Source: Macrococcoides bohemicum
GTDB lineage: Bacteria; Bacillota; Bacilli; Staphylococcales; Staphylococcaceae
DNA: 64,000 nt
Assembly (NCBI RefSeq): GCF_003259675.1
Contig: NZ_PZJG01000002.1
Span: 1 to 64,000 of the forward strand
Direction of reading: 5' to 3'
Each line of letters starts with the position of its first letter. Position 1 is the stretch's first letter. The position numbers were made by a program, and so were the translations under genes. The notes under the pieces were generated by a model. The model was not told the origin of the DNA. It saw nothing but the letters and a program-made list of their open reading frames with translations, and searched no databases. Positions 25,669 to 34,983 of this stretch are shown piece by piece.

Positions 25669-26487
25669 TTGTCAAAAATTAGTATACATGTTATTCAGAC
25701 AGGGTTTATTACTGTCAATCGCACCGTTACGACACAGACTAAATCCCTAAATCCACTTACAAAGCTTGGATTTATTTCGTATAAGAAAAAGCGCAAACAA
25801 TATCCTATCGCATGTTTCCTGATTGAACACCCGAAAGGATTAATTCTTGTTGATACAGGCTGGCATAAACGTGTACGTAAAGAAGAACATAAAGAGTTGG
25901 GATTACAGCGATTAATTCATCGTGCTACTTTACCTGAAGGACAATCGATAGATGAACAGCTCAGTAAAAGAGGAATACTACCAGGTGACTTAGATTATGT
26001 GCTGCTAACACATCTCCACAGTGACCATGTAAGCGGCGTACGTCAGCTTAAAGATGCCAAATATATATTTGCGAGTCGCGAAGAAATATTAGAATCCAAT
26101 AAACGCGTAATCCGTTATCTTCAAAAATTATGGATTGATGTTGATCTAACGTGTTTCGAGTTTGATCAAACGGGCATTGGACCAAACGGCTTTTCATATG
26201 ATTTATTCAGAGACAAATCAGTACAGCTCATCCATGCTCCAGGTCATAGCGTTGGTTTATTTATGGTGAAAGTAATGAATAGTGATGGAGAGTATATATT
26301 AATCACGAGTGATGCTGCACTGGTGAATACATCATACGAAGAGATTATCATTCCAGCTCACGTGATGAATCTCTATGATTTAAAGAAGGCATTACTCTGG
26401 ATTAATAAAGTAAGTAAAGATCCTCTATGTAAGAAAATATTAACAAGTCATGATCTCGATTTAAAAGAAGAAATCATCACATTATAA
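25669..26487 (+). CDS. Metallo-beta-lactamase-fold hydrolase, lactonase-like
   Basis: A 272-residue MBL-fold protein with the metal motif HLHSDH (115-120), a bridging Asp in ITSDAAL, a third-His region HAPGHSVGL and the final HDLD. Overall length and layout match the N-acyl-homoserine lactonase/AttM-like group, but hydrolysis of other lactones or esters is equally possible. The start is TTG with GGAGGGA ahead. It is a single gene, convergent with the ATPase gene. Confidence 0.82.
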   Translation: MSKISIHVIQTGFITVNRTVTTQTKSLNPLTKLGFISYKKKRKQYPIACFLIEHPKGLILVDTGWHKRVRKEEHKELGLQRLIHRATLPEGQSIDEQLSKRGILPGDLDYVLLTHLHSDHVSGVRQLKDAKYIFASREEILESNKRVIRYLQKLWIDVDLTCFEFDQTGIGPNGFSYDLFRDKSVQLIHAPGHSVGLFMVKVMNSDGEYILITSDAALVNTSYEEIIIPAHVMNLYDLKKALLWINKVSKDPLCKKILTSHDLDLKEEIITL

Positions 26488-26530
26488 AAAGTTGATTAAG
26501 ACTATTCTAATAAAGTCTTAATCATCTTTT
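26487..26530. terminator. Bidirectional terminator
   Basis: AAAAGTTGATTAAGACT pairs with AGTCTTAATCATCTTTT (one mismatch). It lies between convergent genes and overlaps the ATPase stop. Confidence 0.85.
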
Positions 26531-27221
26531 CTGGTTTATCGATAAATGCTTTTGTAACGATATAATGTTCTGTTTCACGATAATCTATGCGGTCATACCC
26601 ATCTTCATTTAACTGAATAATATCTGCACCTGGATATGCCATAATAATTGGTGAATGCGTTGCGATAATGAACTGCGCACCACGCTTTACTAAGTCATTT
26701 ATCCTAACAATCATCGACATTTGACGCATCGGTGATAAAGCACTTTCCGGCTCATCTAATATATATAAACCTTTTGCACGGAATCTGTACTTAAGTAACG
26801 CTAAAAATGATTCGCCGTGGGATTGATCATGTAAACTTTTTCCGCCATAACTGTTGAGCAGTCTACCATCAATCGCATTAAGTCGCTCAATTTCAGTAGC
26901 TACATTATAAAACCCCTCTGCACGTAAAAAGAATGTATCACTTGGTACACCCATCTTTCCAAGCCTTATTTCTTCATATAGTCCTGCATGTGAATGTTTC
27001 GTTGCAAAGTTAAAGTTCTTACCTCCACCTTCTGGATTTAACCCATAATTCACTGCAATCGCTTCAATTAAAGTTGATTTCCCAGTTCCATTTTCACCTA
27101 CAATAATCGTCACAGGTTTAGTTAAATCAATACGTTCCAACTTTTTGATCGCAGGGATTTTCATATAGTAAGGTGTTGCTTCATGTGGCTTAAAATTTGA
27201 TGCAATACTTTTGATAAACAT
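26502..27221 (-). CDS. AAA/ABC-like single-domain ATPase
   Basis: A 239-residue ATPase with Walker A GENGTGKST (42-50), an ABC-like signature SHGES (134-138), Walker B GLYILDEPES (151-160) and an H-loop IATHSP. It has no membrane part and no coiled coil. It resembles the YbjD/YhcG-like AAA_23 group of stand-alone ATPases. Its role is unknown; some relatives belong to defence or DNA-repair systems, but no partner nuclease lies beside it here. GAGGTG precedes the ATG. Confidence 0.8.
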   Translation of the reverse strand: MFIKSIASNFKPHEATPYYMKIPAIKKLERIDLTKPVTIIVGENGTGKSTLIEAIAVNYGLNPEGGGKNFNFATKHSHAGLYEEIRLGKMGVPSDTFFLRAEGFYNVATEIERLNAIDGRLLNSYGGKSLHDQSHGESFLALLKYRFRAKGLYILDEPESALSPMRQMSMIVRINDLVKRGAQFIIATHSPIIMAYPGADIIQLNEDGYDRIDYRETEHYIVTKAFIDKPEKMIKTLLE

Positions 27222-27307
27222 CTTTTCACCTCATAAAAAATTCTGTTATATTAATAATATAGTAAAAAAAGTAATAATAAAAATTTATTGTCATTCGAGG
27301 TGCCAAG

Positions 27308-27613
27308 ATGGTTCAATTGGTTCCATATGAGGAGCAGTACAAAGAGCGATTAAAGCAATTCTATCAACCAGCTGAAACTTTAAAGTACACGCAATTACCA
27401 GAATACAGCATCGAAGAAATAAACGATAATGTACATGGTGTCGTGATTATTAATCAAAATCAGACGATTGGATTCTTCTTATTGCATCGTACTGATAGAA
27501 GATTTCAGTATACAGATGATAAACAGTCCTTACTACTTACCAATCTGATTATGGATTATTCGTATAGTGGAAAAGGTCATGGTAAACAATATATTTATAA
27601 GCTGGAAATATAA
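27308..27613 (+). pseudogene. GNAT acetyltransferase, 3'-truncated at a repeat element
   Basis: A 101-residue frame with a good start (GAGGTG ahead of ATG) that follows the GNAT fold through the beta-4 strand and into the acetyl-CoA loop (LTNLIMDYSYSGKGHGKQYIYKL). It then stops exactly where the palindromic repeat at 27612 begins. GNAT proteins of this type are usually about 140-150 residues, so roughly the last third is missing. No continuation lies beyond the repeat. Function is probably lost. Confidence 0.7.
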
Positions 27614-27781
27614 AAAGATTGAGACAAAATTCTTAGCCCTCTTCTGTTTAACAGCTTAAACGGCGGAACAGAAGTTGCCCCTACGACAAAAAACCAAACA
27701 AAAACTATAAATCAAAGAGCGATTTATTAGTTTTGTTCGGTTTTTGCTTGTGGCAGAACACTTCTGTCCCAGCCTCTTTTT
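27612..27781. repeat. Intergenic palindromic repeat, GAGGCTGGGACA type
   Basis: About 170 bp. Read on the minus strand it begins AAAAAGAGGCTGGGACAGAA, and the other end is AAAAAGATTGAGACA, forming an outer stem. A central hairpin pairs 27694-27713 (CCAAACAAAAACTATAAATC) with 27721-27740. Elements with this end sequence are common between genes in staphylococci, from general knowledge. It probably acts as a bidirectional terminator and ends the two flanking genes. Confidence 0.7.
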
Positions 27782-28190
27782 AGTTAAACCAGCTTCTGAT
27801 TAGCTTTTCAACTTCTGCTGTTTCATCGATTAAATCTTTCATCATATCGATATCTGCCTTGTCGCCAATTAAATTCGTTACAACAGGTGTATCTAACACG
27901 CGCTTCACCGCTTCACCAATCGTTTCTTCCTGCACATTATTTGTCGGTTCAGTTTGGTCAGTAACAAAATCATTGTCCTGGAACTGCTGTTCTAGACGCG
28001 GTGCATTGTTGTTATTAAACGCATGAACAACTTCCATAATCGCTTTACGTAAGTCGTTATATTCTTTTACGTTCTTTAAATCATTCAGACGTTTTTTAAC
28101 CATCTCATTTTTCTCTAAATATTTAGCACCTTGAACAGCACCGACTGTTAAAGCACCGACTACTAATCCTCTTTTTACCCATTTATTCAT
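27780..28190 (-). CDS. Hypothetical protein with N-terminal hydrophobic segment
   Basis: A 136-residue protein. The N-terminus MNKWVKRGLVVGALTVGAVQ is a short hydrophobic anchor. It is followed by a charged helical region (KNEMVKKRLNDLKNVKEYN), an Asn/Gln-rich linker and a helical C-terminus. ATG at 28190 has GGAGGA six bases ahead; a longer frame is not used. No family recognised. It lies downstream of nadA but has its own spacing of about 60 bases. Confidence 0.6.
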   Translation of the reverse strand: MNKWVKRGLVVGALTVGAVQGAKYLEKNEMVKKRLNDLKNVKEYNDLRKAIMEVVHAFNNNNAPRLEQQFQDNDFVTDQTEPTNNVQEETIGEAVKRVLDTPVVTNLIGDKADIDMMKDLIDETAEVEKLIRSWFN

Positions 28191-28256
28191 TGTAATTCCT
28201 CCATTCAACATTATTTTTATTATAATGTATTTATAGATTTATTACATTTATAACGA

Positions 28257-29348
28257 TTACTGCAGAAATAACATTTTATCTAATGCTTTTAATGCATAGG
28301 TCGTCGTTTCCTGATCTACTGTAATCTGGTTTTCAAAGTTATGGTCTATTATCTTATCGAGACACCATACGAGATGCGGTAAATCGATACGATTCATCGT
28401 TAGACATGCACACATAAATGGATTAAGTGAAATGATTTCTTTATCTGAATTATGCTTTATAATGCGATTGACCAAGTTCATTTCAGTACCGATTGCCCAC
28501 TTAGAGCCAGGTGCTGCGTTCGTAATTTCTTCTAGAATTTTACGCGTAGAACCTGCATCATCACTTTGCTGAACTACTTCGAAAGTACATTCAGGATGAA
28601 CGATAATACGCATGTCTGGATGTTGCTTTCTTACTTGAGCAATATTTTGCGCCGTAAATTTCTCATGTACTGAACAATGCCCTTTCCATAAGATGATACG
28701 TAAATCACTCATATCACCATCATATTCAAGTTTATTTTGAATCGGATCATAGATCGCCATTTGTTCTAACGGAACACCTAAATCATATGCTGTATTACGC
28801 CCTAAATGCTGGTCAGGTAAGAAAAGTATGATTTCATCCTGTGCAAGTGCCCAACTTACTACTTTATGTGCGTTACCACTTGTTAAACATGCACCATCTT
28901 TCCTGCCAACAAATGCTTTAATTGCTGCAGTAGAGTTGACATATGTCAACGGCAGACAGTCTATATTAAACGCTGACTTTAAATAAGCATCACAACGTTC
29001 TACTTGATGAAGATTCGCCATATCTGCCATCGAACAACCTGCTCTTAAATCTGGTAACAAGACAATCTGATCATCGTTTGTCAGCATATCAGCAGTTTCT
29101 GCCATAAAGTGTACACCACAAAATGCGATATACTTCGCTGTATTCGTCTTACAAATATTTGCAAGTTCTAATGAATCTCCTATCGCATCTGCAAATTGCA
29201 CCACTTCATCTTTTTGATAATGATGGCAAGGAATGAATAGATCATTACCAAGCAAACTCTTTACTTCTGTCACCCTTGCTTCAAGCGCTTCTTTTGACAT
29301 GTGTAAATACTGTTCAGGAATTTGTCCTGACTTTAATAAATCAATCAT
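28257..29348 (-). CDS. nadA: Quinolinate synthase NadA
   Basis: A 363-residue NadA of the Bacillus-like long type. It condenses iminoaspartate with dihydroxyacetone phosphate to quinolinate on a [4Fe-4S] cluster. Three family cysteine regions are present: [23 protein letters not shown], and [18 protein letters not shown] near the C-terminus. [10 protein letters not shown] and [11 protein letters not shown] are the phosphate-binding stretches. It overlaps nadC by eight bases and is the last gene of the nadBCA operon. Confidence 0.95.
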   Translation of the reverse strand: MIDLLKSGQIPEQYLHMSKEALEARVTEVKSLLGNDLFIPCHHYQKDEVVQFADAIGDSLELANICKTNTAKYIAFCGVHFMAETADMLTNDDQIVLLPDLRAGCSMADMANLHQVERCDAYLKSAFNIDCLPLTYVNSTAAIKAFVGRKDGACLTSGNAHKVVSWALAQDEIILFLPDQHLGRNTAYDLGVPLEQMAIYDPIQNKLEYDGDMSDLRIILWKGHCSVHEKFTAQNIAQVRKQHPDMRIIVHPECTFEVVQQSDDAGSTRKILEEITNAAPGSKWAIGTEMNLVNRIIKHNSDKEIISLNPFMCACLTMNRIDLPHLVWCLDKIIDHNFENQITVDQETTTYALKALDKMLFLQ

Positions 29349-30174
29349 TGATATCCACCTTTCCGGAAATGTCTAATGCATTTGCGCCATGAAATAGCTT
29401 ACCAACTGAAATATAATCGACACCTGCTTCGGCATATGCTTTGATCGTTTCGATATTAATGCCACCAGATGCTTCTGTAATAATATGGTTTGGCACAAGA
29501 TGGATATGCGCCTTAATAAATTCCGGTGTACAATTATCAAACATAATGATATCGGCCTGAGCTTTAATTGCTGCTTCAAGCATTGCTTCATCTTCAATCT
29601 CAACTTCTATCTTATCCATATGACCGTGCAACGCCTTTACACTTTGCATCGCAGCGTCAATTGAACCCATAAATGCAATGTGATTATCCTTTAACATGAT
29701 TCCGTCATTAAGATTTCTACGGTGATTACTGGCACCTGCAATACGTACTGCGTATTTTTCGAACATGCCTAGCCCCGGCGTTGTTTTACGTGTATCTGTC
29801 ACTCTAGCTGACGTATGTGCTATTTTCTCCATATACCTTTTCGTTTCTGTCGTAATCCCGCTCATACGTTGAATAATATTTAATACAGTACGTTCAGCCT
29901 GTAATAGATATTTTACTTTTCCAGAGATTTTAGCAATACATTCACCCTTTTGTAACGCATCCCCATCATGTTTGAAACAAGCGACATCACACTTATCTAA
30001 AATATTAAATCCTCGTAAGATAACATCTTCACCACAAAAATAACCATCTTCTTTGGCAATCAGTTGCATTGTGCCGGTTGTATTGTCATCAAAGATAGCT
30101 GATGATAAATCTCCATATGATAAATCTTCATCCATAAAATCACGTAACTTTTGTTCTAAGCGAATTAAATTCAA
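29341..30174 (-). CDS. nadC: Nicotinate-nucleotide pyrophosphorylase NadC
   Basis: A 277-residue quinolinate phosphoribosyltransferase, converting quinolinate and PRPP to nicotinate mononucleotide. The signature [20 protein letters not shown] and the [14 protein letters not shown] stretch are intact. The C-terminal barrel carries [13 protein letters not shown] and DYISVGKL. It overlaps nadB by 35 bases and nadA by 8, showing tight translational coupling. Confidence 0.95.
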   Translation of the reverse strand: MNLIRLEQKLRDFMDEDLSYGDLSSAIFDDNTTGTMQLIAKEDGYFCGEDVILRGFNILDKCDVACFKHDGDALQKGECIAKISGKVKYLLQAERTVLNIIQRMSGITTETKRYMEKIAHTSARVTDTRKTTPGLGMFEKYAVRIAGASNHRRNLNDGIMLKDNHIAFMGSIDAAMQSVKALHGHMDKIEVEIEDEAMLEAAIKAQADIIMFDNCTPEFIKAHIHLVPNHIITEASGGINIETIKAYAEAGVDYISVGKLFHGANALDISGKVDIND

Positions 30175-31579
30175 CGATTGTTCCTCCGTTTATATGTTTT
30201 ACGATATTTGTTTTATCTCTGTCTGCTACATCTTTCTCCTTTATCACATGCGCACCGAGTGTAGACGTCCGATTTATCGCGCATTCCGTAACGAGTCTTG
30301 CAAAAACTGTTAAATTATCATTTGAATTAAGGGCCTTCAAGTATTTATTTAAGTTTTCAGTATCTCTAACGATACCTACATACTTCATAAATGATACATG
30401 ATCAAAATCACGATTATATTGAATATTTACAGTAGAAAAAATTCTGCCAGGTGGATTTAACGTTTCATTAATCAACGTTTGTGCCAGCAGTTTCCCCATT
30501 GCTAATCCTTCCAGCAGTGAGTTACTTGCGAGTCTATTCGCGCCATGAAAGCCAGTACATGCCGCTTCACCAATTACAAATAAGTTCTCTACTGCTGTTG
30601 CACCATTTACATCAGCTGCTATACCACCCATCGTATAATGTGCACCCGGTGCAACAGGAATGCGTTCTGATAAACCAAACTGCTCACACTGTGTATTAAT
30701 GAATGGAAACTGCTGTGCAAAATTGTGTATGTTTGAAATGTCTAAATAAATGCGCTCTCCAATTTGTATGCGCCTAAATATTTCATAGCTCGTAATGTGC
30801 CTTGGAGATAAATCACGCTGCAAATACTTTGCCATAATTGGTTCACCATATTCATTCACCAGTACTCCTCCAGCGCCTCTAACCGCTTCAGAGACGAGAC
30901 AGATTGCTTTATTATCAATCGTAAGCATCGTCGGATGGAACTGTACCATTTCAAGGTCACGTAACGTACAACCTGAAAGTAGTGCAAGCATTTGAGCATA
31001 CACGCCAGCCGAACTCGGGTTCGAAGCAGGTTGAAACATACCACTATATCCACCGGTAGCAAGTACAACAAATTGCCCCGAAAATACTCTATCATCTACT
31101 GAAATACCGCAAATCTTTCCATATACATCTTTATGTAGTGCCGTTAAACGACCATATATCACTTCAACCTGTGGTTGAATATGAGCATGCATAAATGCAC
31201 AAACTGACTTCCCTGTCTGATCGTGATTCATATGAAAGATGCGAGGTATAGCATGCGCTCCTTCCATACCTAAATCAATCCGTCCCGCTTTTTGATCGAA
31301 CTCGATACCTCTATTTATTAAATCCCGAACAACATGATTTCCCGTTTCAATCATCTTACGGATAACATCAATATCACCGTAATTGCAGCCAGCGATATAT
31401 GTATCCTGCACATGATTTTCAATTGATTCTTCAAATAAAGATGAAGCAATACCACCTTGAGCCATCACACTTGAAGAAGTATTGTTATCCATCACGACAG
31501 CAACTTTAAAGTGTTTCGGAAGATAACTTAACAGGCTGAGTGCGCTAATACCACCACCGACAACAATTACATCATACAT
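30140..31579 (-). CDS. nadB: L-aspartate oxidase NadB
   Basis: A 479-residue FAD enzyme oxidising L-aspartate to iminoaspartate, the first step of de novo NAD synthesis. The dinucleotide motif VIVVGGGISALS lies at the N-terminus. Further on are SVMAQGGIA, VQFHPTML, APGAHYTMGGI and NRLASNSLLEG, all family hallmarks. The protein is somewhat short at the C-terminus compared with the 530-residue enzymes. ATG at 31579 has AAAGG correctly spaced; a GTG three codons earlier overlaps that site. It is the first gene of nadBCA, divergent from nifS. Confidence 0.94.
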   Translation of the reverse strand: MYDVIVVGGGISALSLLSYLPKHFKVAVVMDNNTSSSVMAQGGIASSLFEESIENHVQDTYIAGCNYGDIDVIRKMIETGNHVVRDLINRGIEFDQKAGRIDLGMEGAHAIPRIFHMNHDQTGKSVCAFMHAHIQPQVEVIYGRLTALHKDVYGKICGISVDDRVFSGQFVVLATGGYSGMFQPASNPSSAGVYAQMLALLSGCTLRDLEMVQFHPTMLTIDNKAICLVSEAVRGAGGVLVNEYGEPIMAKYLQRDLSPRHITSYEIFRRIQIGERIYLDISNIHNFAQQFPFINTQCEQFGLSERIPVAPGAHYTMGGIAADVNGATAVENLFVIGEAACTGFHGANRLASNSLLEGLAMGKLLAQTLINETLNPPGRIFSTVNIQYNRDFDHVSFMKYVGIVRDTENLNKYLKALNSNDNLTVFARLVTECAINRTSTLGAHVIKEKDVADRDKTNIVKHINGGTIVEFNSLRTKVT

Positions 31580-31592
31580 AAAAAACACCTTT

Positions 31593-31627
31593 ACAATATA
31601 TTTACATTAGTTTTACAATTATATTGT
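31593..31627. promoter_or_regulatory. nadB-nifS divergent control region, possible NiaR operator
   Basis: The 81-bp gap between nadB and nifS contains an inverted repeat, ACAATATA (31593-31600) and TATATTGT (31620-31627). In Bacillus the equivalent region is bound by NiaR (YrxA) with nicotinate as co-repressor. The assignment is by position; I did not match a NiaR consensus. Confidence 0.5.
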
Positions 31628-31660
31628 CACATAAACAATAAAATTACAAGAGGTAATTCG

Positions 31661-32743
31661 ATGATAAATTTAGATTATGCTGCAACAACACCTATGTCTC
31701 CTAGTGCAATGCAAGGTTACTTTGATACAAACAAAAAATTTTATTATAATTCCGAGAGTTTACATGGTGGTGGCGACATCGTTAAAGATATCGTACACAA
31801 CTGCGAGAATGCACTGAATGCACGATTTACAGATAACTTTACACTTGTAACGTCGACGAGTGGCTCTCACGCAAATGAAATGGCTTTAAACAACTATCTC
31901 TATCATGAATCAAATAAAACAATCGTACTTACGTCTAAATTTGAACATCCATCTGTCTATGCAGCGTTACACGGACATGCTCGTTACGACATACACTACT
32001 TCCCGGAAGACGAAATTGGCATGATTGATTTAAATATGACAGAACAATTTATCCGGCAATATCATGAGACAATAGCATGTGTAAGCTGTGTTCATGTCAG
32101 TTCTGAAACAGGTTATATCTTCCCAATTGAACAAATAGGACAATTAACAAATCAATTTAATATTCCATTTCACATTGATGCTGTGCAATCAGCTGGTAAG
32201 TTAATGATTCCAACGCAATATGTAACGTCACTTTCAATCAGCGGGCATAAATTTTTTGGTCCAAAAGGAATCGGTGCACTTCTTATTAGGGAAGAGGCAA
32301 TGCGCATCACTAATCCTTTCTTCCATCACGAACATCATATGAGAAACGGCACAGTGGATGTACCATCACTTGTTGCGATGACACAAGCATTGATAGAATA
32401 TAAACAATCAGACACTATACAGCAGTTAAATCACAAGATTATTACTAAGCTCGATCCAGCATTATACGTGCCGATGAAATTCGAACCACAACTTAAAAAC
32501 ATTATTCCGATACTTATCAACAAAACAGACGGACAATATATAATGCAACAACTGTCACAACACAATATCTTAATCTCTACCGGAACCGCATGCGGGCATG
32601 GTACAATGCATTCAAGAGGCTTAGAAACATTGATTACAAAGCAGGGTTACTCGGTACATCAATATATTCGAGTATCACTCAGTACATTAACGACAGAAGA
32701 AGAAATCAATACTTTTTTAGAGGTCATCAATCAAATAACATAA
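31661..32743 (+). CDS. nifS: NifS-like cysteine desulfurase linked to NadA
   Basis: A 360-residue class V aminotransferase-fold enzyme. It has the PLP lysine Lys197 in SISGHKFFGPKG and the catalytic Cys311 in STGTACGHG. In Bacillus the gene in this position supplies sulfur for the [4Fe-4S] cluster of NadA. It has no IscU or SufU partner nearby. AGAGGT precedes the ATG. It is co-transcribed with niaR 12 bases downstream. Confidence 0.9.
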   Translation: MINLDYAATTPMSPSAMQGYFDTNKKFYYNSESLHGGGDIVKDIVHNCENALNARFTDNFTLVTSTSGSHANEMALNNYLYHESNKTIVLTSKFEHPSVYAALHGHARYDIHYFPEDEIGMIDLNMTEQFIRQYHETIACVSCVHVSSETGYIFPIEQIGQLTNQFNIPFHIDAVQSAGKLMIPTQYVTSLSISGHKFFGPKGIGALLIREEAMRITNPFFHHEHHMRNGTVDVPSLVAMTQALIEYKQSDTIQQLNHKIITKLDPALYVPMKFEPQLKNIIPILINKTDGQYIMQQLSQHNILISTGTACGHGTMHSRGLETLITKQGYSVHQYIRVSLSTLTTEEEINTFLEVINQIT

Positions 32744-32755
32744 AGGTGAAAGTCT

Positions 32756-33280
32756 ATGCAAACAGAGGAAAGAAGGCAACACATCGCACAACTGATTAAA
32801 GAAAGTTCGACTGCAATACCTGGCGCTGCATTAGCGAAACGATTTAATGTGTCAAGGCAAATCATCGTTTCAGATATTGCAAAATTACGTGAAGAAGAAA
32901 TTGGCATCAAAGCGACAAAAAAAGGGTATATCTTTGAAGCCACGCCTCAGACAGGTGAGAAATATAAACGTACAATTACCGTAAAACATGACAATAGCAG
33001 AATGCTTGAAGAACTAACGATTATCGTTGAAAATGGCGCAATGATCGACAATGTGTCTATCAATCATCCAATATACGGTAAAATTACAGCGGATCTGATG
33101 CTCAATTCTGTTGAAGATTGTTATGAATTCTCAAATGATATGACTGAAGATAATGGGAGAATGCTAGCTGAACTCACATACGGTGTACATGAACATGTAA
33201 TATCTGCTAAAACCGAAAAGATACTTGATAATGCAGAACGTGATTTAAAAGCACATGGCTTTATTTATGACTATGAGTAA
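32756..33280 (+). CDS. niaR: NiaR-type repressor of NAD synthesis
   Basis: A 174-residue repressor with an N-terminal HTH_11 winged helix (GAALAKRFNVSRQIIVSDIA, about residues 22-41) and a C-terminal 3H domain. The 3H histidines appear in TVKHDN, NHPIYG and GVHEHV. With nicotinic acid bound it should repress nadBCA and its own operon. AAAGGTG precedes the ATG. It ends at a strong terminator. Confidence 0.9.
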   Translation: MQTEERRQHIAQLIKESSTAIPGAALAKRFNVSRQIIVSDIAKLREEEIGIKATKKGYIFEATPQTGEKYKRTITVKHDNSRMLEELTIIVENGAMIDNVSINHPIYGKITADLMLNSVEDCYEFSNDMTEDNGRMLAELTYGVHEHVISAKTEKILDNAERDLKAHGFIYDYE

Positions 33281-33288
33281 ACAGCAAA

Positions 33289-33322
33289 AATAAGGCCAGG
33301 ACACAATTGTCCTGGCCTTATT
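33289..33322. terminator. Terminator after niaR
   Basis: AATAAGGCCAGGACA pairs with TGTCCTGGCCTTATT around a four-base loop. It serves niaR and possibly the facing PTS gene. Confidence 0.9.
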
Positions 33323-33363
33323 AATATTTTATATTCAATTAATTATATAAATTAATTATCGAT

Positions 33364-34803
33364 TTATGCTTCTTCAACTTCTTTATTTTTTGGGCGTTTT
33401 GATAAGATAAATGTTGCTACAAATGCAGTAACAATTGCAATCGCCATTGCGATAACATAATTCATATAGCTTCCTGGAGCAATTGAGATAACACCAGGTA
33501 AACCAGCAGCACCTAAAGCTGTCGCTTTAACTTGCATTAAACCGATGTATGCTGAACCAACAGCTGAACCAATAATCGCTCCAATGAATGGATAGCGTAA
33601 TTTTAAGTTTACTCCGAACATTGCAGGTTCAGTAATACCTAATAATGCTGAGATACCGGCAGCTGATGCGATACCTTTAAGTTTTTCATTTTTAGTAATA
33701 AATAATACCGCTAACGTTGCTGCACCTTGAGATACGTTACTCATAGCAGCAATCGGGAAGATAAATGACCCACCTGTTTTTGCAGCATCTGCAATCAACT
33801 GTGTTTCAACTGCGATAAATGAGTGGTGCATACCTGTGATAACGATTGGTGCATAGAAGAATCCGAAGATCATCGCACCTACAAATCCACCCGTTTCATA
33901 TAACCATGTTAAACCATCAGTTAAATAGGTACCTGCTGTACGTGTTAACGGTCCAACGAATAGGAATGTTAAGAAGCCAGTAACGAATAAAGAAATTAAC
34001 GGTGTCGTTAAGTTATCTAACCAAGATGGTGTTACTTTACGTAAATTCTTCTCAATTGTAGCCAATATCCAGCTCGCAACTAAAATCGGTAACACTTGAC
34101 CTTGGTACCCTACACTTTGAACATGCAGTCCAAGTAAATCCCAAGACGGAATATCTTTACCCGCTACAACATATTTTGGGAAGTCATATCCATTTAACAA
34201 TGCCGGATGCACTAAAATCATACCAAGTGCTGCACCTAGATACGGGTTACCACCGAAACGTTTCGCGGCACTAAAACCAATTAAGATTGGTAAGAAGACG
34301 AATGGTGCATTGGCAAGTAAATTAATAAAGTCTGCTAAACCAGCTAAACCTGGGTTAGCTTCAATAACCGTTGTTTTACCATCATAGAATAATCCTGGTG
34401 CTGTAAATAAGTTGTTAATCCCCATCAATAAACCACCAGCTACGATTGCTGGAATAATTGGAACAAAGATATCAGACAACATCTTCACAAATTGTTGTAA
34501 AGGGTTCATCTTCTTCGTAGATTTAGACGCTACTTCTGATTTCGTTGCAGCATCCATACCTGTCATCTTGCTCATTTCGTTAAATACAGTATTTACTGTA
34601 CCAGCTCCGATAATAATTTGATACTGACCACCTGTTGAGAAAGTGCCTTTTACCGCATCCATATTATCTAATGCTTTCTGATCTACGATACTCTCATCTT
34701 TTAAAGCTAAACGTAAACGGGTTGAACAATGTGCCATTGCATCGATATTTTCTTTACCACCGATAGCAGCTAAAATATCTTTTGAAACTTGATTGTAATC
34801 CAT
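33364..34803 (-). CDS. PTS EIIBC permease, sucrose/trehalose type
   Basis: A 479-residue phosphotransferase permease with an N-terminal IIB domain. Its phosphorylated Cys lies in AMAHCSTRLRL (near residue 26), and a ~10-helix IIC domain with GITEPAMFGVNLKLRYPF follows. There is no IIA domain, so it depends on another IIA (often the glucose one). The subfamily is that of ScrA/SacP and TreP; I lean to sucrose, because a LacI-type operator sits upstream and no treA/treR is adjacent. No sucrose hydrolase is adjacent either. GGAGG precedes the ATG. Confidence 0.82.
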   Translation of the reverse strand: MDYNQVSKDILAAIGGKENIDAMAHCSTRLRLALKDESIVDQKALDNMDAVKGTFSTGGQYQIIIGAGTVNTVFNEMSKMTGMDAATKSEVASKSTKKMNPLQQFVKMLSDIFVPIIPAIVAGGLLMGINNLFTAPGLFYDGKTTVIEANPGLAGLADFINLLANAPFVFLPILIGFSAAKRFGGNPYLGAALGMILVHPALLNGYDFPKYVVAGKDIPSWDLLGLHVQSVGYQGQVLPILVASWILATIEKNLRKVTPSWLDNLTTPLISLFVTGFLTFLFVGPLTRTAGTYLTDGLTWLYETGGFVGAMIFGFFYAPIVITGMHHSFIAVETQLIADAAKTGGSFIFPIAAMSNVSQGAATLAVLFITKNEKLKGIASAAGISALLGITEPAMFGVNLKLRYPFIGAIIGSAVGSAYIGLMQVKATALGAAGLPGVISIAPGSYMNYVIAMAIAIVTAFVATFILSKRPKNKEVEEA

Positions 34804-34817
34804 TCCATTTCCTCCTT

Positions 34818-34831
34818 TGGAACCGGTTCCA
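34818..34831 (-). promoter_or_regulatory. LacI/ScrR-type operator ahead of the PTS gene
   Basis: TGGAACCGGTTCCA is a perfect 14-bp palindrome with the central CG typical of LacI-family sites. It lies between a TACACT -10 candidate and the ribosome-binding site. A repressor bound there would block transcription. The regulator gene is not in the window. Confidence 0.7.
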
Positions 34832-34903
34832 TTTTAGTGTAAAAAAATATGTCCGTGAACTATGTGCTTAATTTAAACTAATCTTACTCCCAAAATCTTT
34901 TTC

Positions 34904-34917
34904 TGTCAACGCTTACA
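34904..34917 (-). promoter_or_regulatory. cre site (CcpA) upstream of the PTS gene
   Basis: TGTCAACGCTTACA matches the cre consensus TGWNANCGNTNWCA at every fixed position, on both strands. It lies about 100 bp upstream of the PTS start, where CcpA would mediate carbon-catabolite control. Confidence 0.8.
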
Positions 34918-34944
34918 TTTAAAATATTTTATAAGAATATTAAA

Positions 34945-34976
34945 AGTGACCAGTCCATTAATGAACTGGCCACTTA
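34945..34976 (-). terminator. Terminator of the aco operon
   Basis: On the minus strand AGTGGCCAGT pairs with ACTGGTCACT around a CAT-containing loop, followed by TTTTA. It lies just after the acoC stop. Confidence 0.8.
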
Positions 34977-34983
34977 TTCTAAT

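Noticed and set aside
26502-27221. Defence-system ATPase
   Set aside because: The ATPase resembles some defence components, but the neighbours are a lactonase-like enzyme and a broken acetyltransferase, with no nuclease or toxin partner.
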